Shown piece after piece: positions 26,685 to 36,538 of a stretch of DNA of 64,000 nucleotides. This DNA is from Eutreptiella sp. 'Long Island Sound 2002' (lineage: Eukaryota > Euglenozoa > Euglenophyceae > Eutreptiales > Eutreptiaceae): contig OZ038382.1 of NCBI GenBank assembly GCA_964036045.1, positions 154,596,265 to 154,660,264 on the forward strand, in the 5' to 3' direction. Position 1 is the stretch's first letter, and every line of letters begins with the position of its first letter. Below the pieces are notes generated by a model. It had not been told where the DNA came from. It did no database searches and saw only the letters and a program-made list of their open reading frames with translations. A program made the translations under genes and the position numbers.

Positions 26685-28460
26685 TTGCGAGGCACGAGCA
26701 TGTAGTGCGCGGGGTGCAGCGAGCGGCGCGACAAAGAGCAAAACAGCCGGCAAGAAACACAGCGCGTGGAGGGGCCCTTTGGTGAGGGGCCTCTCTAGTG
26801 CTAGACAGAGACCTCCCGCCAGCCGTCGGGGCGTGCGGCTTCCAAGAAAAGCCTATATCGTCAGGTCACGCTACACCTACACCTACACCCCCCCCTCTGT
26901 GCGCCCCGTTGTCTCCTGCTTTTCGTGTTTCCCGGCCTCAGGTGCCTTGGGCCTCGGCCTCTTGTTGCCCCCTCCCTCCCCCCCCCCCCCTTTTTTTTTC
27001 TTTTTTGCCCCCCTCCCCCCGCCCCAGTTGTCTCTGGCGTTTCCTGCTTTCCGGCTGCCTTGGGCCTTTGCGCCCCCCCCGCCCCCTTTTTCTTTTTGTT
27101 TATTTTTTCCCCCTTCTTTTTATTTTTTTCCCGGTTGTACGGTGCGGGGCGGGTTTGTGCGTCTTGGGCCGTCAGGTGTGCCTGCGTGTGCCTCGGTGGT
27201 GCTGTCCCTGTCGTTGCTCTGTGTGCGCTGGCTGGTGTTGTGTGGTGTTGGCTGTTGGGCCTGGCTGTCCTGTGCTGTCTCCCGGTGGGTCTTGGTGTCG
27301 TGCTTCGGTGGTGCTGTCCTTGTCTGGCCGCGTGGCTCGCGGCCCTGCGTTTCGGCGCGGTGTGTCTTGGTGTTCCGGTGCCCTGTGTTGTGTTGTGTTG
27401 CGCTGTGCTGTCGTGTGCTGGTGTGCTGTCGTGCTCTGCCGTTTGTTTGCGTCGTTGCCTGTGCCTGTTTTTTGTTTCTTGCCGCTGCGTGTCTGCTGTG
27501 TGTGTTCTGGGGTGTCCTGCTGTGTGTTCCCTGTCCTCTCCGCCGTGTGCGGTGCTGTGCTGCGCTGTGCTGGTCTACCCCCCCACCTTTCCCGCTGTGC
27601 ATCATGCCTTGTGGCTTCCTGCCTTTGCCGCGTTTGTTGGTTAATTTTCTTTTTTTTACCCTCCTCCCTGCATGCACGCACGTCAGCACTGCACTGGTCA
27701 TCGGGTCACGGCTCCCCTCGGTGTTCGTCTCCGGTCCCATCGCCCTCATGGGGCGTGACTCTGGGTGGTCCCCGGCCATGCCACGTGGGCACCCCTCCCT
27801 CGCGCCACTCTCCTCTCTTCCCTCTCTTCTCTCCCCTCACCTCCCCCCCCCATCACCTGTCTCTCGCCCGCCCTCTTACTGCTGCTCTCCTGCTTCCTGT
27901 GCTCTCCGCTGCTCTTCCCCTGGCCAGGGCTGTATCTCGCGCGCTCTCACGCGCCTCTGGGCCTCCGCCCTGTCCTCCGTCTTGTAGGCGGGCTTGGGTG
28001 ACCTCCTCAGGTAACCCTTCGGGGGCATTCCCCCGCCGTCCGCCCCTGCTGGCCTCCCCTCCATCAGTTCCCTGATGGTGGGGCGGGGCGCGTGGGATGG
28101 GGAAACCAGTCGCCATGGGGTGGTGAACCATGGGCCAACCATGGGGAGCCTGACCACGGGAAGTCGGGAAAATGCCCCGAAATCCGGGACGGCCGTGAGT
28201 TGTCTGCGGGGGTGAGAGTAAGAAAAAGTGCTGTTCCAATGCCTTGAGGCATACTCTAGTTGTATTAGAGATGCATTAAGCACTCTAGCATTTTTATCTT
28301 AGTATTGGCCTAACCAAAATGGGTAAAAAGACATTTTGACTTATGGAACCAAACACTAAATCAGGATATGGAGTGGACCCCTTAATCCCCTATCAATGTG
28401 AGGCTATTCATCTTTTCCAGAGTTGACTGAGAACTGACATATCCAGGGCAGAGCCTATGA
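26685..28460. other. C/T-rich then G/T-rich low-complexity region, no gene seen
   Basis: 26880-27130 is dominated by C and T runs. 27150-27600 is a GTGCTGT-like simple sequence. 28070-28200 has several CCATGG-containing direct copies. Translations are low-complexity with no domain. Confidence 0.4.
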
Positions 28461-29008
28461 ATTTATCTATGTTTTCTCATGAATTCTTAGCTATCCTAGT
28501 GGTATGCACCCTAGGGGGCTGGGGCTCCTCTTTTTGAGAGGTCCTGGGTTCAATTCCCGGTCAGCCTAGCTAAGTAGGAAGATCCCATGTGACATGGCAG
28601 GGACCTCATCGCCACATGCCATGCCACCTCAGCATATATGGGACCCAAAACAAAGAGTGCACATCTCCTGAGATGGCACTATGGAGATTGAGTGACTATG
28701 GGGCAGTTTTCCAACTCTTTTCCGGAAAACATTTCAACTATCTTTGTGAATATGCGATCCGATTTGCCTTGAGTTGCAGTTTCTGTGAATATTCTTACAT
28801 CTTTCACTGTTTACACTGCAGCCCTTCATGCTTTGATCCTGAATTTCCTCTACTTGCTTATCTCTGGCTTGGGTTATCCTGGATTGGTTGTATTTCAGCA
28901 AATAAAACATTTTCTTCATCAAAAACAAGCAGCAGGAAACCCTACACTAGCAGCAAGCAGCAGGAGAGGCACAACAAACACACAGTGTTGAAATCACTAT
29001 AAAACTTT
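28461..29008 (+). repeat. Left terminal repeat of element C
   Basis: Matches 38264-38802 at about 98.5% apart from a 9-bp insertion. It contains a tRNA-like segment near its start and CTATAAAAC, a good TATA-box sequence, at its end (28998-29005). Confidence 0.75.
28487..28568 (+). ncRNA. tRNA-derived pol III promoter-like segment in the left repeat of element C
   Basis: An A-box-like TAGCTATCCTAGTGG and a B-box GGTTCAATTCC sit in tRNA spacing. The T-arm is complete: stem 28544-28548 with 28556-28560 and a 7-base TTCAATT loop. A 4-bp stem with a T5GA loop sits at the anticodon-arm position. The D-region is longer than in a tRNA and acceptor pairing is poor, so it is tRNA-derived, not a functional tRNA. 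The GAGAGGTCCTGGG stretch is shared with the tRNA-Ala genes at the right end of the window. Confidence 0.6.
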
Positions 29009-29009
29009 C

Positions 29010-29025
29010 TGGTAGCAAGAGGCAG
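29010..29025 (+). promoter_or_regulatory. Possible primer-binding site of element C
   Basis: TGGTAGCAAGAGGC starts two bases after the left repeat. It resembles the initiator-Met site of element B (TGGTAGCAGAGGC) with one extra base. Confidence 0.5.
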
Positions 29026-29111
29026 ACTGTCTCTGCGTACCGGCAGCAACCCCGTGCCGTACATCCAGTGCGCCGAGAGCAGTCATATATAAGCAAGAAG
29101 GGCGAACGAAT

Positions 29112-31607
29112 ATGGACACCAAGAAAGAGGACACCGATGTGAAGACGGCGCCTGAGGCACCAGCAATGCCAGCACCTGGTGAGCCTGGACCTGGACCTAG
29201 CGCTGTACCTTCGGAGCCCTTACATGGGCCAGTGGATGTGGCGGAGGATTCGATGGAAGGACTTCAGTCGGCGTTCCGGGCCCTCTCAGTCGAGGAGGTG
29301 GACACCCATCCTGTGAAGAGAAAGAGAGAGAGCGAGAAGGATGCTGGAGAAAGCATAGCAGACGAAGGAGCAGACCAAGGGCACGACCCGACGAATGATC
29401 CTACCTTCGAAGGCGCACCAAGCGCTTCTGGCCTCCACGCATCACCCTCTCCTATAATCACCACACTCCCAACTCCAGACCCAGCCGCTGCAACATCCAC
29501 ACCCATAACCAACCCGCCTATGGCTGAGGGCACAGGCTTTATTAGTATGCCTACCTACCCTGCCTATGGTGTGAACCCACCTACCACTGCGTTTCCAGAG
29601 GCAAATACTACCAGTGAGCCGATGACCTCCAGTTGTGCGCCGCGATGGTATGCGGCTGACTCTCACCATCCTCTACCCGCTACGGGAGCCTATGTGGATG
29701 TTCCTGGGTATGCAACCTTGAGTGGGATGAGGAGAGGACCTGAGTCATGCGGGAGCAGGACTAGAGGATCGGGGAGATCCTCCAACAGGTCCCTGACGCG
29801 GTCGGAGATCAAGGAGGTGCTCCGAGGAGCCACCTCTAAAATTGTTGGCGACCTCACTCAAGAGATTCGAGAGAAACTGGAGCCCCTGATACCACCCCAA
29901 GCGTCACCTACCACGGTGGGAATGTCACCCCATCGAGTACAGGCCAACCACCTGGTGGCAGGGCTGACAAACACCCTGGGGAGCCTGAGGAGCCGACCGA
30001 TGCCGACCCCTGCTGTGATACCTAGAAGCCCTTTCGTGCCGAGGACGGCCCAGCCACCGTACAGTAACGTGGAGAATTCTACGAGAGCCAAGCTGGACCG
30101 GCTGGGGCTGACAGCCCTGAGGGCAATGGTTGACGTGGAGCCCTATGGCTCCAGTGATCTAGGCGGAGACCCCTCCGATGATGAGCCGCCGTCGATGACT
30201 TTTGCTTCGCCCTCGGAGGACGACGACCCGGAGGACCCCGAGAACCCAAGTGGGAAGAAGAAGAAGAAGAAGAGGAAGACCCGACGCCCTGAGGGACGCA
30301 GGTCTCAGGAGGCTAAGGCTATTGCCACCTCCAAGATCGTGGTGAACCTGCCTGAGTTCACAGGCAAGGACCTCAGCGAGTTCGCTGAGAATTTCGGCCG
30401 GTTTCTCCGATTGACCGGCCAAACCCACGCTAGTGGACGGGTCAAGTGCAATCTGCTCCTGCAGTGTTGCAAGACCAAGTACCTGGAGAAGCAGGTCAGA
30501 CAGATCGTGACTAAGTCCGCCACCTTTGCCGATGTGTTGGTTGCCTTGGAGAGGCAGTACCCGACCTATGAAACCGACCTCTCCATCAGGGCCGAGATCC
30601 AGAACCTGCCCATGCTGCCCAACGACCCCAAACCTGGCAGGGTCTCTGAGCTATTGGCTGACTTGGATCACTGGGCTGGACGATTGACGCCCAGTTCCTA
30701 CAGCAGCGACGACCTGCTTTTCTGGTTGGTGGCTAAGCTCCCTCGAGAGCTGTGGGACGAGTGCCGTTCAACGGCAGAGCGCAAGGCTAGAGCCCTCCAC
30801 TACGAGGATCTATGTGTACTACTCCTGGAGCTGGCGCTGGAGAAAGAAAGCGACCAGCACCTGAACAACTACCGTCCCGGATTCGGAGGCTCTGGAAGCC
30901 ATGGCAAAGGGTCCCAAGGATCCAGACCTGGGCAGGGGACTACCCCCAAACACGACCCTATCATGGAAAACGTCAAGGAGCTCTTCTGGTGTGATGCCAG
31001 AGACGAGCAGGGCCACCTGCAGCACGCCCCTGACTGCGAGCAGCGAGACTGCTTCGTAGTCCAAGGGAAGAAGCAGGAGACCAACACCGGCGCCAAGAAG
31101 CAGCTGCGGGATCACTACAGGTGTACAATCACCTGTGCCCTCTGTGGGAAGAGAAAGCACTACGACCATGAGTGTTACCACAAGCAGCGCCTGTCGGCGA
31201 AGCTGAAGGGAGAGGATCCTGGCAAAGGCTCTGGCAAACGTGGAGGCAAAGGCAAAGGCAAAGGCAATGACTCCGGCAAGGGCAAGTCCAAAGGACGTGG
31301 ACAAGGGCAAGACAAGAGTCAAGGTGGACGAGGAGGAGGCGCTAACCGCCAGCCAGACAATGACAACAAGAACACGGACAAGAACGGAGGCAACCCCAAC
31401 CCTAATCCAGGGTGGAACTCCGAGCCCTCTGGAGGGCAGTCTGGTCCTACCACACGCTCACAAACGCAGGCTCAGCGAGAACAAGGGGCCAAGCGGGAGC
31501 ACGAAGGTGCTGATGACGGCAACGCTACGAAGAGGAGCCGTTTCATGAGGATGGCCCGCAAATTGCGGAACAAGCGGTTCGAGGTGACCTGTCCCGCGGA
31601 GTTCTGA
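29112..31607 (+). CDS. gag: Gag polyprotein of element C
   Basis: 831 residues from the ATG at 29112. The first 230 residues are acidic and Pro-rich. A Lys/Arg-rich stretch at about 378-400 could be a nuclear-localisation or RNA-binding signal. A capsid-like helical domain spans about 410-590. One CCHC zinc knuckle has C675, C678, H683 and C688. A Gly/Lys-rich tail (about 705-750) resembles the basic tail of B Gag. Unlike the pol of this copy, gag is uninterrupted. It ends at TGA followed by CGG, and the same frame continues into the protease. Confidence 0.85.
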   Translation: MDTKKEDTDVKTAPEAPAMPAPGEPGPGPSAVPSEPLHGPVDVAEDSMEGLQSAFRALSVEEVDTHPVKRKRESEKDAGESIADEGADQGHDPTNDPTFEGAPSASGLHASPSPIITTLPTPDPAAATSTPITNPPMAEGTGFISMPTYPAYGVNPPTTAFPEANTTSEPMTSSCAPRWYAADSHHPLPATGAYVDVPGYATLSGMRRGPESCGSRTRGSGRSSNRSLTRSEIKEVLRGATSKIVGDLTQEIREKLEPLIPPQASPTTVGMSPHRVQANHLVAGLTNTLGSLRSRPMPTPAVIPRSPFVPRTAQPPYSNVENSTRAKLDRLGLTALRAMVDVEPYGSSDLGGDPSDDEPPSMTFASPSEDDDPEDPENPSGKKKKKKRKTRRPEGRRSQEAKAIATSKIVVNLPEFTGKDLSEFAENFGRFLRLTGQTHASGRVKCNLLLQCCKTKYLEKQVRQIVTKSATFADVLVALERQYPTYETDLSIRAEIQNLPMLPNDPKPGRVSELLADLDHWAGRLTPSSYSSDDLLFWLVAKLPRELWDECRSTAERKARALHYEDLCVLLLELALEKESDQHLNNYRPGFGGSGSHGKGSQGSRPGQGTTPKHDPIMENVKELFWCDARDEQGHLQHAPDCEQRDCFVVQGKKQETNTGAKKQLRDHYRCTITCALCGKRKHYDHECYHKQRLSAKLKGEDPGKGSGKRGGKGKGKGNDSGKGKSKGRGQGQDKSQGGRGGGANRQPDNDNKNTDKNGGNPNPNPGWNSEPSGGQSGPTTRSQTQAQREQGAKREHEGADDGNATKRSRFMRMARKLRNKRFEVTCPAEF

Positions 31608-31610
31608 CGG
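31605..31610 (+). promoter_or_regulatory. UGA-CGG gag/pol junction of element C, candidate readthrough context
   Basis: The gag stop is TGA followed by CGG with pol continuing in the same frame. UGA-CGG and UGA-CUA are the known leaky (type II) contexts of several plant RNA viruses. GTCCC at 31591-31595 can pair with GGGAC at 31610-31614 around the stop. Confidence 0.5.
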
Positions 31611-32888
31611 GGACGCTCCAGTGGCGCCCAGGACAGGGTGTTTTGGGTACGTATCCAACTAGGGGGACGTGAATACCTGGGGGTATTGGATACTGGCGCC
31701 ACCATATCTATAGTGGCCAAGAAAACTTTACCTTGTGGGAGCCTGAAGAACACCATGACCACCGCGGCTATACGAATGGGGGATGGACATGTGGTGCACA
31801 GCTGCGGGGACTGTGAAGTGGAGGTACCTATGGGCTCCCGGACTATCGCCCATCGGTTCTATGTGATGGACACTGAGGCCTTCAACTTTGTATTGGGGAC
31901 TGACTTCTTTGTGCAGCACTCCCAGACACAATCCCTGACGCTGCAAGCGCCCTACCTCCTCTGCATGGACCACGGCAGTGGCAGAGAGTTGGTGCCACTG
32001 GAGCAGTCGGAACATGCCACGAGCTACCTGAGGATATCGAAGGAGGAGCCCTCGAACATGATGGCGGCCTCCAAAACTGAGGACTATCAACTATTGGGGG
32101 AAGTCCTAGACCAAGGTCTGAAGGAGTTGGGTTACTCTAGAGAAGACCTGAGTGTGGAGTTGTTTGCCAGCGACAAGCAGCATGTACTGGACCTTTACTG
32201 CAGCAAGGGGAAGAACTGCAGCTACAAATTTTACTGGCCCTCTTTCGGGACGGCCTACGGGAACCTCAGGTTCAGTGAACTGGGGAACGTCCTGACCAAG
32301 GTGGCCTTGGAACGTTTCCGTATGGTCCTGTGTTCCCCCGATTCGGGAGCCCATGGGGGCAACGAGTACTGGCGAAACCACCTGGACAGGCTGACTATCA
32401 GCTCTGTTCGGTTACCTGATGAGGCCATCTACGTGCCTCTGGGGCGTAAGACGCCTATTGGAAAACCCGGATGGGGGAGGATGCTCAGCGTGGTGGACGG
32501 AGGTCTTACCTCCATCCCCTGGGAGGATCTGGACCTGACTCTGGTCCAGGCTTTACAACGAGAAAGCGATGGACTCACCTTGGGTGACTTGAAGGATCGA
32601 CTACGACCTCAAGATGCTATTGAGACCACACCCGGAGGGGATAAGTACGTCGTGACTAACACCCAGGCCCCCAACTCGCCCTGCCATGTACCTCTTCCTG
32701 ATGGAGTCTCTGAGTGTGGACTATCCGAGCTACCTAGCTCTATCCACTCAGATGACGAAACTGAGCACGACGCCTTCTTCGTGCAGACCTGTGTGGAGGA
32801 AGTGGAGAACGCCGAGTACGTCGCCCCACTGAAACCCCTACTCTCCATGAGGGTGGAAGACCCCGTGGACGAAGAGCTGGACCCTTGA
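31608..32888 (+). pseudogene. pol: Pol of element C, segment 1: protease and methyltransferase-like block
   Basis: The frame continues from gag. Retropepsin motif L-D-T-G-A at 31686-31700. A block from about 32140 to 32510 corresponds to the methyltransferase-like region of A and B: it opens with E-L-F-A-S, has W-P-S-F where B has N-P-P-F, and continues with strands ending in V-L-C-S-P and Y-V-P-L-G. An acidic linker follows. The segment ends at TGA (32886-32888), after which the same frame goes on, so this is a premature stop and not a natural end; a C-to-T change of an Arg codon would explain it. Confidence 0.75.
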
Positions 32889-34684
32889 TCCACGCTAAGG
32901 GAGTATGTGGACTCCAAGAGGAAGTTGGTGGCGAAAAAACTATGCTACGCTAAGCCTACCCGCAGCTCATGGCCACTCAAGCAAGGACGTATGGGAGATC
33001 TATCCCAATTGAAGGAGGACCTTGAACACAAGATCACCACCTGGCAAAGGGGGGTAGATCTTAAGCTCATGAAGAGCGTGTGGGGCGCCCATGTGAGGAC
33101 CCCAGAGGAGGACGACCTCTCGGAGGAATGTGTATGCGAACCCCCTCGAGCGTGCCTATGTTGCCATCGTCCATCGGAGATTGTTGAACAAGACCTCCTA
33201 TATGCCTACAAAGGGTTGAAGGACACTACCAAGGGCGAAGAGTCGGTGGAGGATCACCTCCCGACTGATATTTCTCAGGGGGCAAGCAACTTACACTCTG
33301 ACGAGGACATGGAGGGCAATATCAAGCTATTGGACGCGCGGGTGCAGAAGCTTATAAGGACCTATCTGGAGGTGTTCGGAGAACTACCCCCTCCAGCTTC
33401 ATGTGACAGGCTGGTACAGCTGGACCTCAAGCTGAAACCCGAGTTCGTGGGTCACAAGATCCGGAGGAGACCCTATCCAGCTCCTAAAGAGCAGGCCGAC
33501 GAGATTGAGCGACAGATACAAGAATGTATCGACGCTGGCCTAGTCCTGGAGTACAAGGACGGGGACTACCCCCAACACTGCAGCCCCTGTTTCCTGTGAC
33601 TAAACCTGGGTCTACAGCCAAACGGCTGGTAGTGGACTACGGGGAGCTGAACAAGAAAACGTTGAACCACTCAGGGTCCATTCCTAATAGGGAGTCTACC
33701 CTTGAGAAGATAGCCTCCTGTCGCTACAAGACCAAGATGGACAAGAGGAGCGGATTCTGGCAAGTAGACCTGACGCCCAACGCTCAGGAGCTACTAGCCT
33801 TCATCACCCCTCAGGGGAGGGTGTTCAAGTGGAAGGTCATGCCATTTGGCGTGGCCAACGCACCCGCTCTATTCCAAGAGCTGATGAACAAGATCTTGTC
33901 CATCCTACGAAGGAGACCTAAGGTGCAGGAACTTATATCCCGCGGGGCCCAGATGGAAGCACACATCTACGATGTATGCCTCGGGACCAATACCCAGGAG
34001 GACCACCTAGTCCTCTTGGGTGAGTTCTTTGCGGTCTGCCAGGAGAACCACACACGACTCAAGCTGGAGAAGTGTGAGTTCATGCAGGAGACCATGCAGT
34101 ACCTGGGGTTTGACGTTGGCTATGGATGGTGGACCCCAGCGGCCTCTAAGGCCAAACCCCTGATGGATGCTAAGGTACGACACCAAGACCCCAAGAAAGG
34201 ACTTCATGATGTACGCAGTTTCATTGGGGCGTGCAACTTCTATCGCCGCCATATCAAAAACTTCACCTACACCAGCGCCATTCTGACGGACTTGATCAAG
34301 AAGAGTACTACTTGGCGCTGGGGCCCACAAGAGCAACAAACGCTTGACGAGCTCAAAGGCAAGGTAGCCAACGCTAAGTGTTTGGGCCTGCCTAGGGCAC
34401 AAGGGGAGATTATCCTGGTGACCGACGCCAGCAATGTGGGCGGTGGTGGAACGTTGTTCCAATGGCAAGCACTAGAGAAGGAGGAGTTCAACTCGGCCAT
34501 TTCTGAACGGGGGACGGAAGGTCTCAACCGAGATGGAACCCTCAAGCACAGCTACCCTGACGACAAGTGGGTCCTAGTACCTCTGGGCCACTGGAACTGG
34601 AAGTGGAACCAGGCCAGGGGGAACTACTCCACCTATGAGCAGGAATTGCTTGCGGATATGCTAGTGCCATCCTCACAATCATGA
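32889..34684 (+). pseudogene. pol: Pol of element C, segment 2: reverse transcriptase and start of RNase H, broken
   Basis: The RT N-terminal part reads in the gag frame to 33596 and the rest in another frame from about 33590, so one base is missing near 33590. The palm region has the expected V-V-D-Y, F-W-Q-V-D-L and M-P-F-G-V-A-N-A-P motifs. The catalytic box, normally Y-x-D-D, reads Y-D-V at 33968-33976 and is two residues short, lacking one catalytic aspartate. RNase H begins with V-T-D-A-S at about 34420. The segment ends at TGA (34682-34684), with the same frame continuing. RT from this copy should be inactive. Confidence 0.75.
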
Positions 34685-35071
34685 CTGTTGGGGAGTAACC
34701 CTGTGGTCTGGCTGTGCGACCAAGAGCCGGTCCACACTTTCCAGAAGGGCCCCCCACCTGAGAAGGCCAAGCTACGGCGTTGGTGGACCTACCTCAGTCA
34801 AATACCGCTGACGGTACACCATATCCAGGGAGTGAAGAACGAGTGTGCAGACTACATCAGCCGCAACAACTTCGACGCCCTGATTGGTGCCCGGTCTGAA
34901 GCGCTGGCTAAGGAGGCGTTCAGCTGTATGGACGTCCACTTGGACCTCAACATGACTATGATCCGCCCCCTGAATGGACTCCAACAATCGGAGTACCTGA
35001 AGGAGTTTGGGGATATCTACAAGCGGCTGGAGAAACGCCTTGAACCCCTCCTGGTCAACCAAGATCAGTAG
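34685..35071 (+). pseudogene. pol: Pol of element C, segment 3: end of RNase H and linker
   Basis: Continues the preceding frame after the internal TGA. Contains the W-L-C-D-Q-E-P motif and the closing C-A-D-Y-I-S-R motif of RNase H, then a linker. Ends at TAG (35069-35071), which interrupts an otherwise continuous frame. Confidence 0.7.
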
Positions 35072-35944
35072 AAGAGGGACAAGAGCTACCTCTGGCACGA
35101 GGACCGCATCGTGGTACCTAGTGACAGAGTCCCAGCGCTGCTGAAGTGGACCCATGAGTCCAGCAGTCCTGTGGGTGCTGACCGTACCCTGAGGCTATTC
35201 AAGCAGTGGTTCCACACTACGTGGACTGACGACCAACTGCGGAAAACCCTCCAGCCTATCGTGGACAAGTGCCCGTGCAGGTCCTGCAAACCAGGGGATA
35301 TCAGGGACAGAGGTCTCTACTCGACCCTGCCCATCCCTCACTGTGCTAACAGTGTTCTATACGTGGACTACACGGAGATGCCGAAGTTCGGGGGCTATGA
35401 CTTCGCCCTCATTGTAACCTGTGGGTTGACCAGGTTTACCAGGGTGTTCCCATGTACCAAGCATATTAGCGGGGAGGAGACTATCAAGATAATCCTGGAG
35501 GAGTGGTTCTGTGTCTATGGAGCGCCCAAGGAGATCAACTCCGATGAGGACGTACGAGTACGCTCAAATCCCGGTTGGTACAAGAGGGTCCTGAGATCCC
35601 TCAATGTCCAAGTGTCTACGGGGATCCCCTACTCGCACACGAGCAACCCCCTATGTGAGCGACAGATCCGTGTCCTCAAGGAGAATGTAAGGATATGGTG
35701 CAAAACTGAACGCACCAGAGACTGGGTGAGACTACTCCCCGTCATATCCTTGATGATGAACTCCCAAGAGAGTTCAGCTACTGGCTACTCGCCCCATGAG
35801 CTATTCCTAGGGCGCCCGGCGTGGTTCCTACATGCCCCCTATCCAGAGGACACCCATTCTTCTGTGGGTGGATGGGTCCAAGAGCAACACGCGAAGGTGG
35901 ACAAGGCCAAGGCTATGCTCCACAGAGTGAGGGAGCGTCAGTAG
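35072..35944 (+). pseudogene. pol: Pol of element C, segment 4: integrase
   Basis: Same frame as segment 3 after TAG. A zinc region with two histidines and C-P-C-R-S-C spans about 35150-35290. The core has catalytic D (V-D-Y-T-E), D (N-S-D-E-D) and E (L-C-E-R-Q), all present. Ends at TAG (35942-35944) in the middle of a basic stretch; the frame continues. Confidence 0.75.
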
Positions 35945-36538
35945 AACAAGAAGAACAAGCACCAAGTACCGGCCACCTACCAAGAGGGAGACTGGGTGCT
36001 GGTGCACCACAGCCGACTACCCGCCTGGCCACGCTCCACCAGCGATGACCCATACTTCGGGCCGTACAAGATTCTATCAGTGGATGGACACCGTATCACC
36101 GTGCGGTGTTCTCTCCGTCTAGGGGGCACCCTGGTGTGCGCTGCTCAACATCTGAAGCGCTACTATGATCCTGAAGACCTCTGTGGGGAAGAATGGGAGC
36201 CTAACGACGAGGAGATCGCCGCCCTAGACCTACAAGGGGCTGCCAGCCCTATGGAAGTTGAAGGGAAACTCCCCGACATGAACGCCGAGGAGATGGCTAA
36301 GAAGGACTTCTACCTGGTGAAGTCTGTCCTACGCCACTGCTATCGCCAGGGTTGGCGCTTCCTCACCCTCTGGGAAGGGTTTGGAGTGGAAGAGGCCACC
36401 TGGGAGCCCTTCTCTGCGTTTGTTCTACCTGAGGGACGCCTAAACTCAGTTCTGGTTGACTACTTGTCCCAGAACAAACTCGGTGAGGTGCTGAGGCTCG
36501 CTGAGACGCTTGCCTCCAAGACTAAAGCTAGGGACTGA
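35945..36538 (+). pseudogene. pol: Pol of element C, segment 5: integrase C-terminus and chromodomain-like end
   Basis: Continues the integrase frame. A G-D-W-V-L-V-H-H type SH3-like strand is followed by a chromodomain-like fold at about 36310-36430: hydrophobic start, W-R-F-L-T-L-W-E-G-F core, then T-W-E-P. This parallels the ends of A and B pol. Terminates at TGA (36536-36538). Confidence 0.7.

Noticed and set aside
26243-26785. Overlapping frames of 80-180 codons on both strands
   Set aside because: Product of the 22-bp satellite, whose length is not a multiple of three, so every phase is open.
29112-36538. Reassigned UAG/UGA codons, suggested by in-frame TAG and TGA but no TAA inside the three elements and the 40384-42558 frame
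   Set aside because: The cytochrome b5 gene ends at TAG and the beta-helix gene at TGA where their families end, and the elements' own pol frames end at TGA. The standard code with readthrough and decay is simpler.
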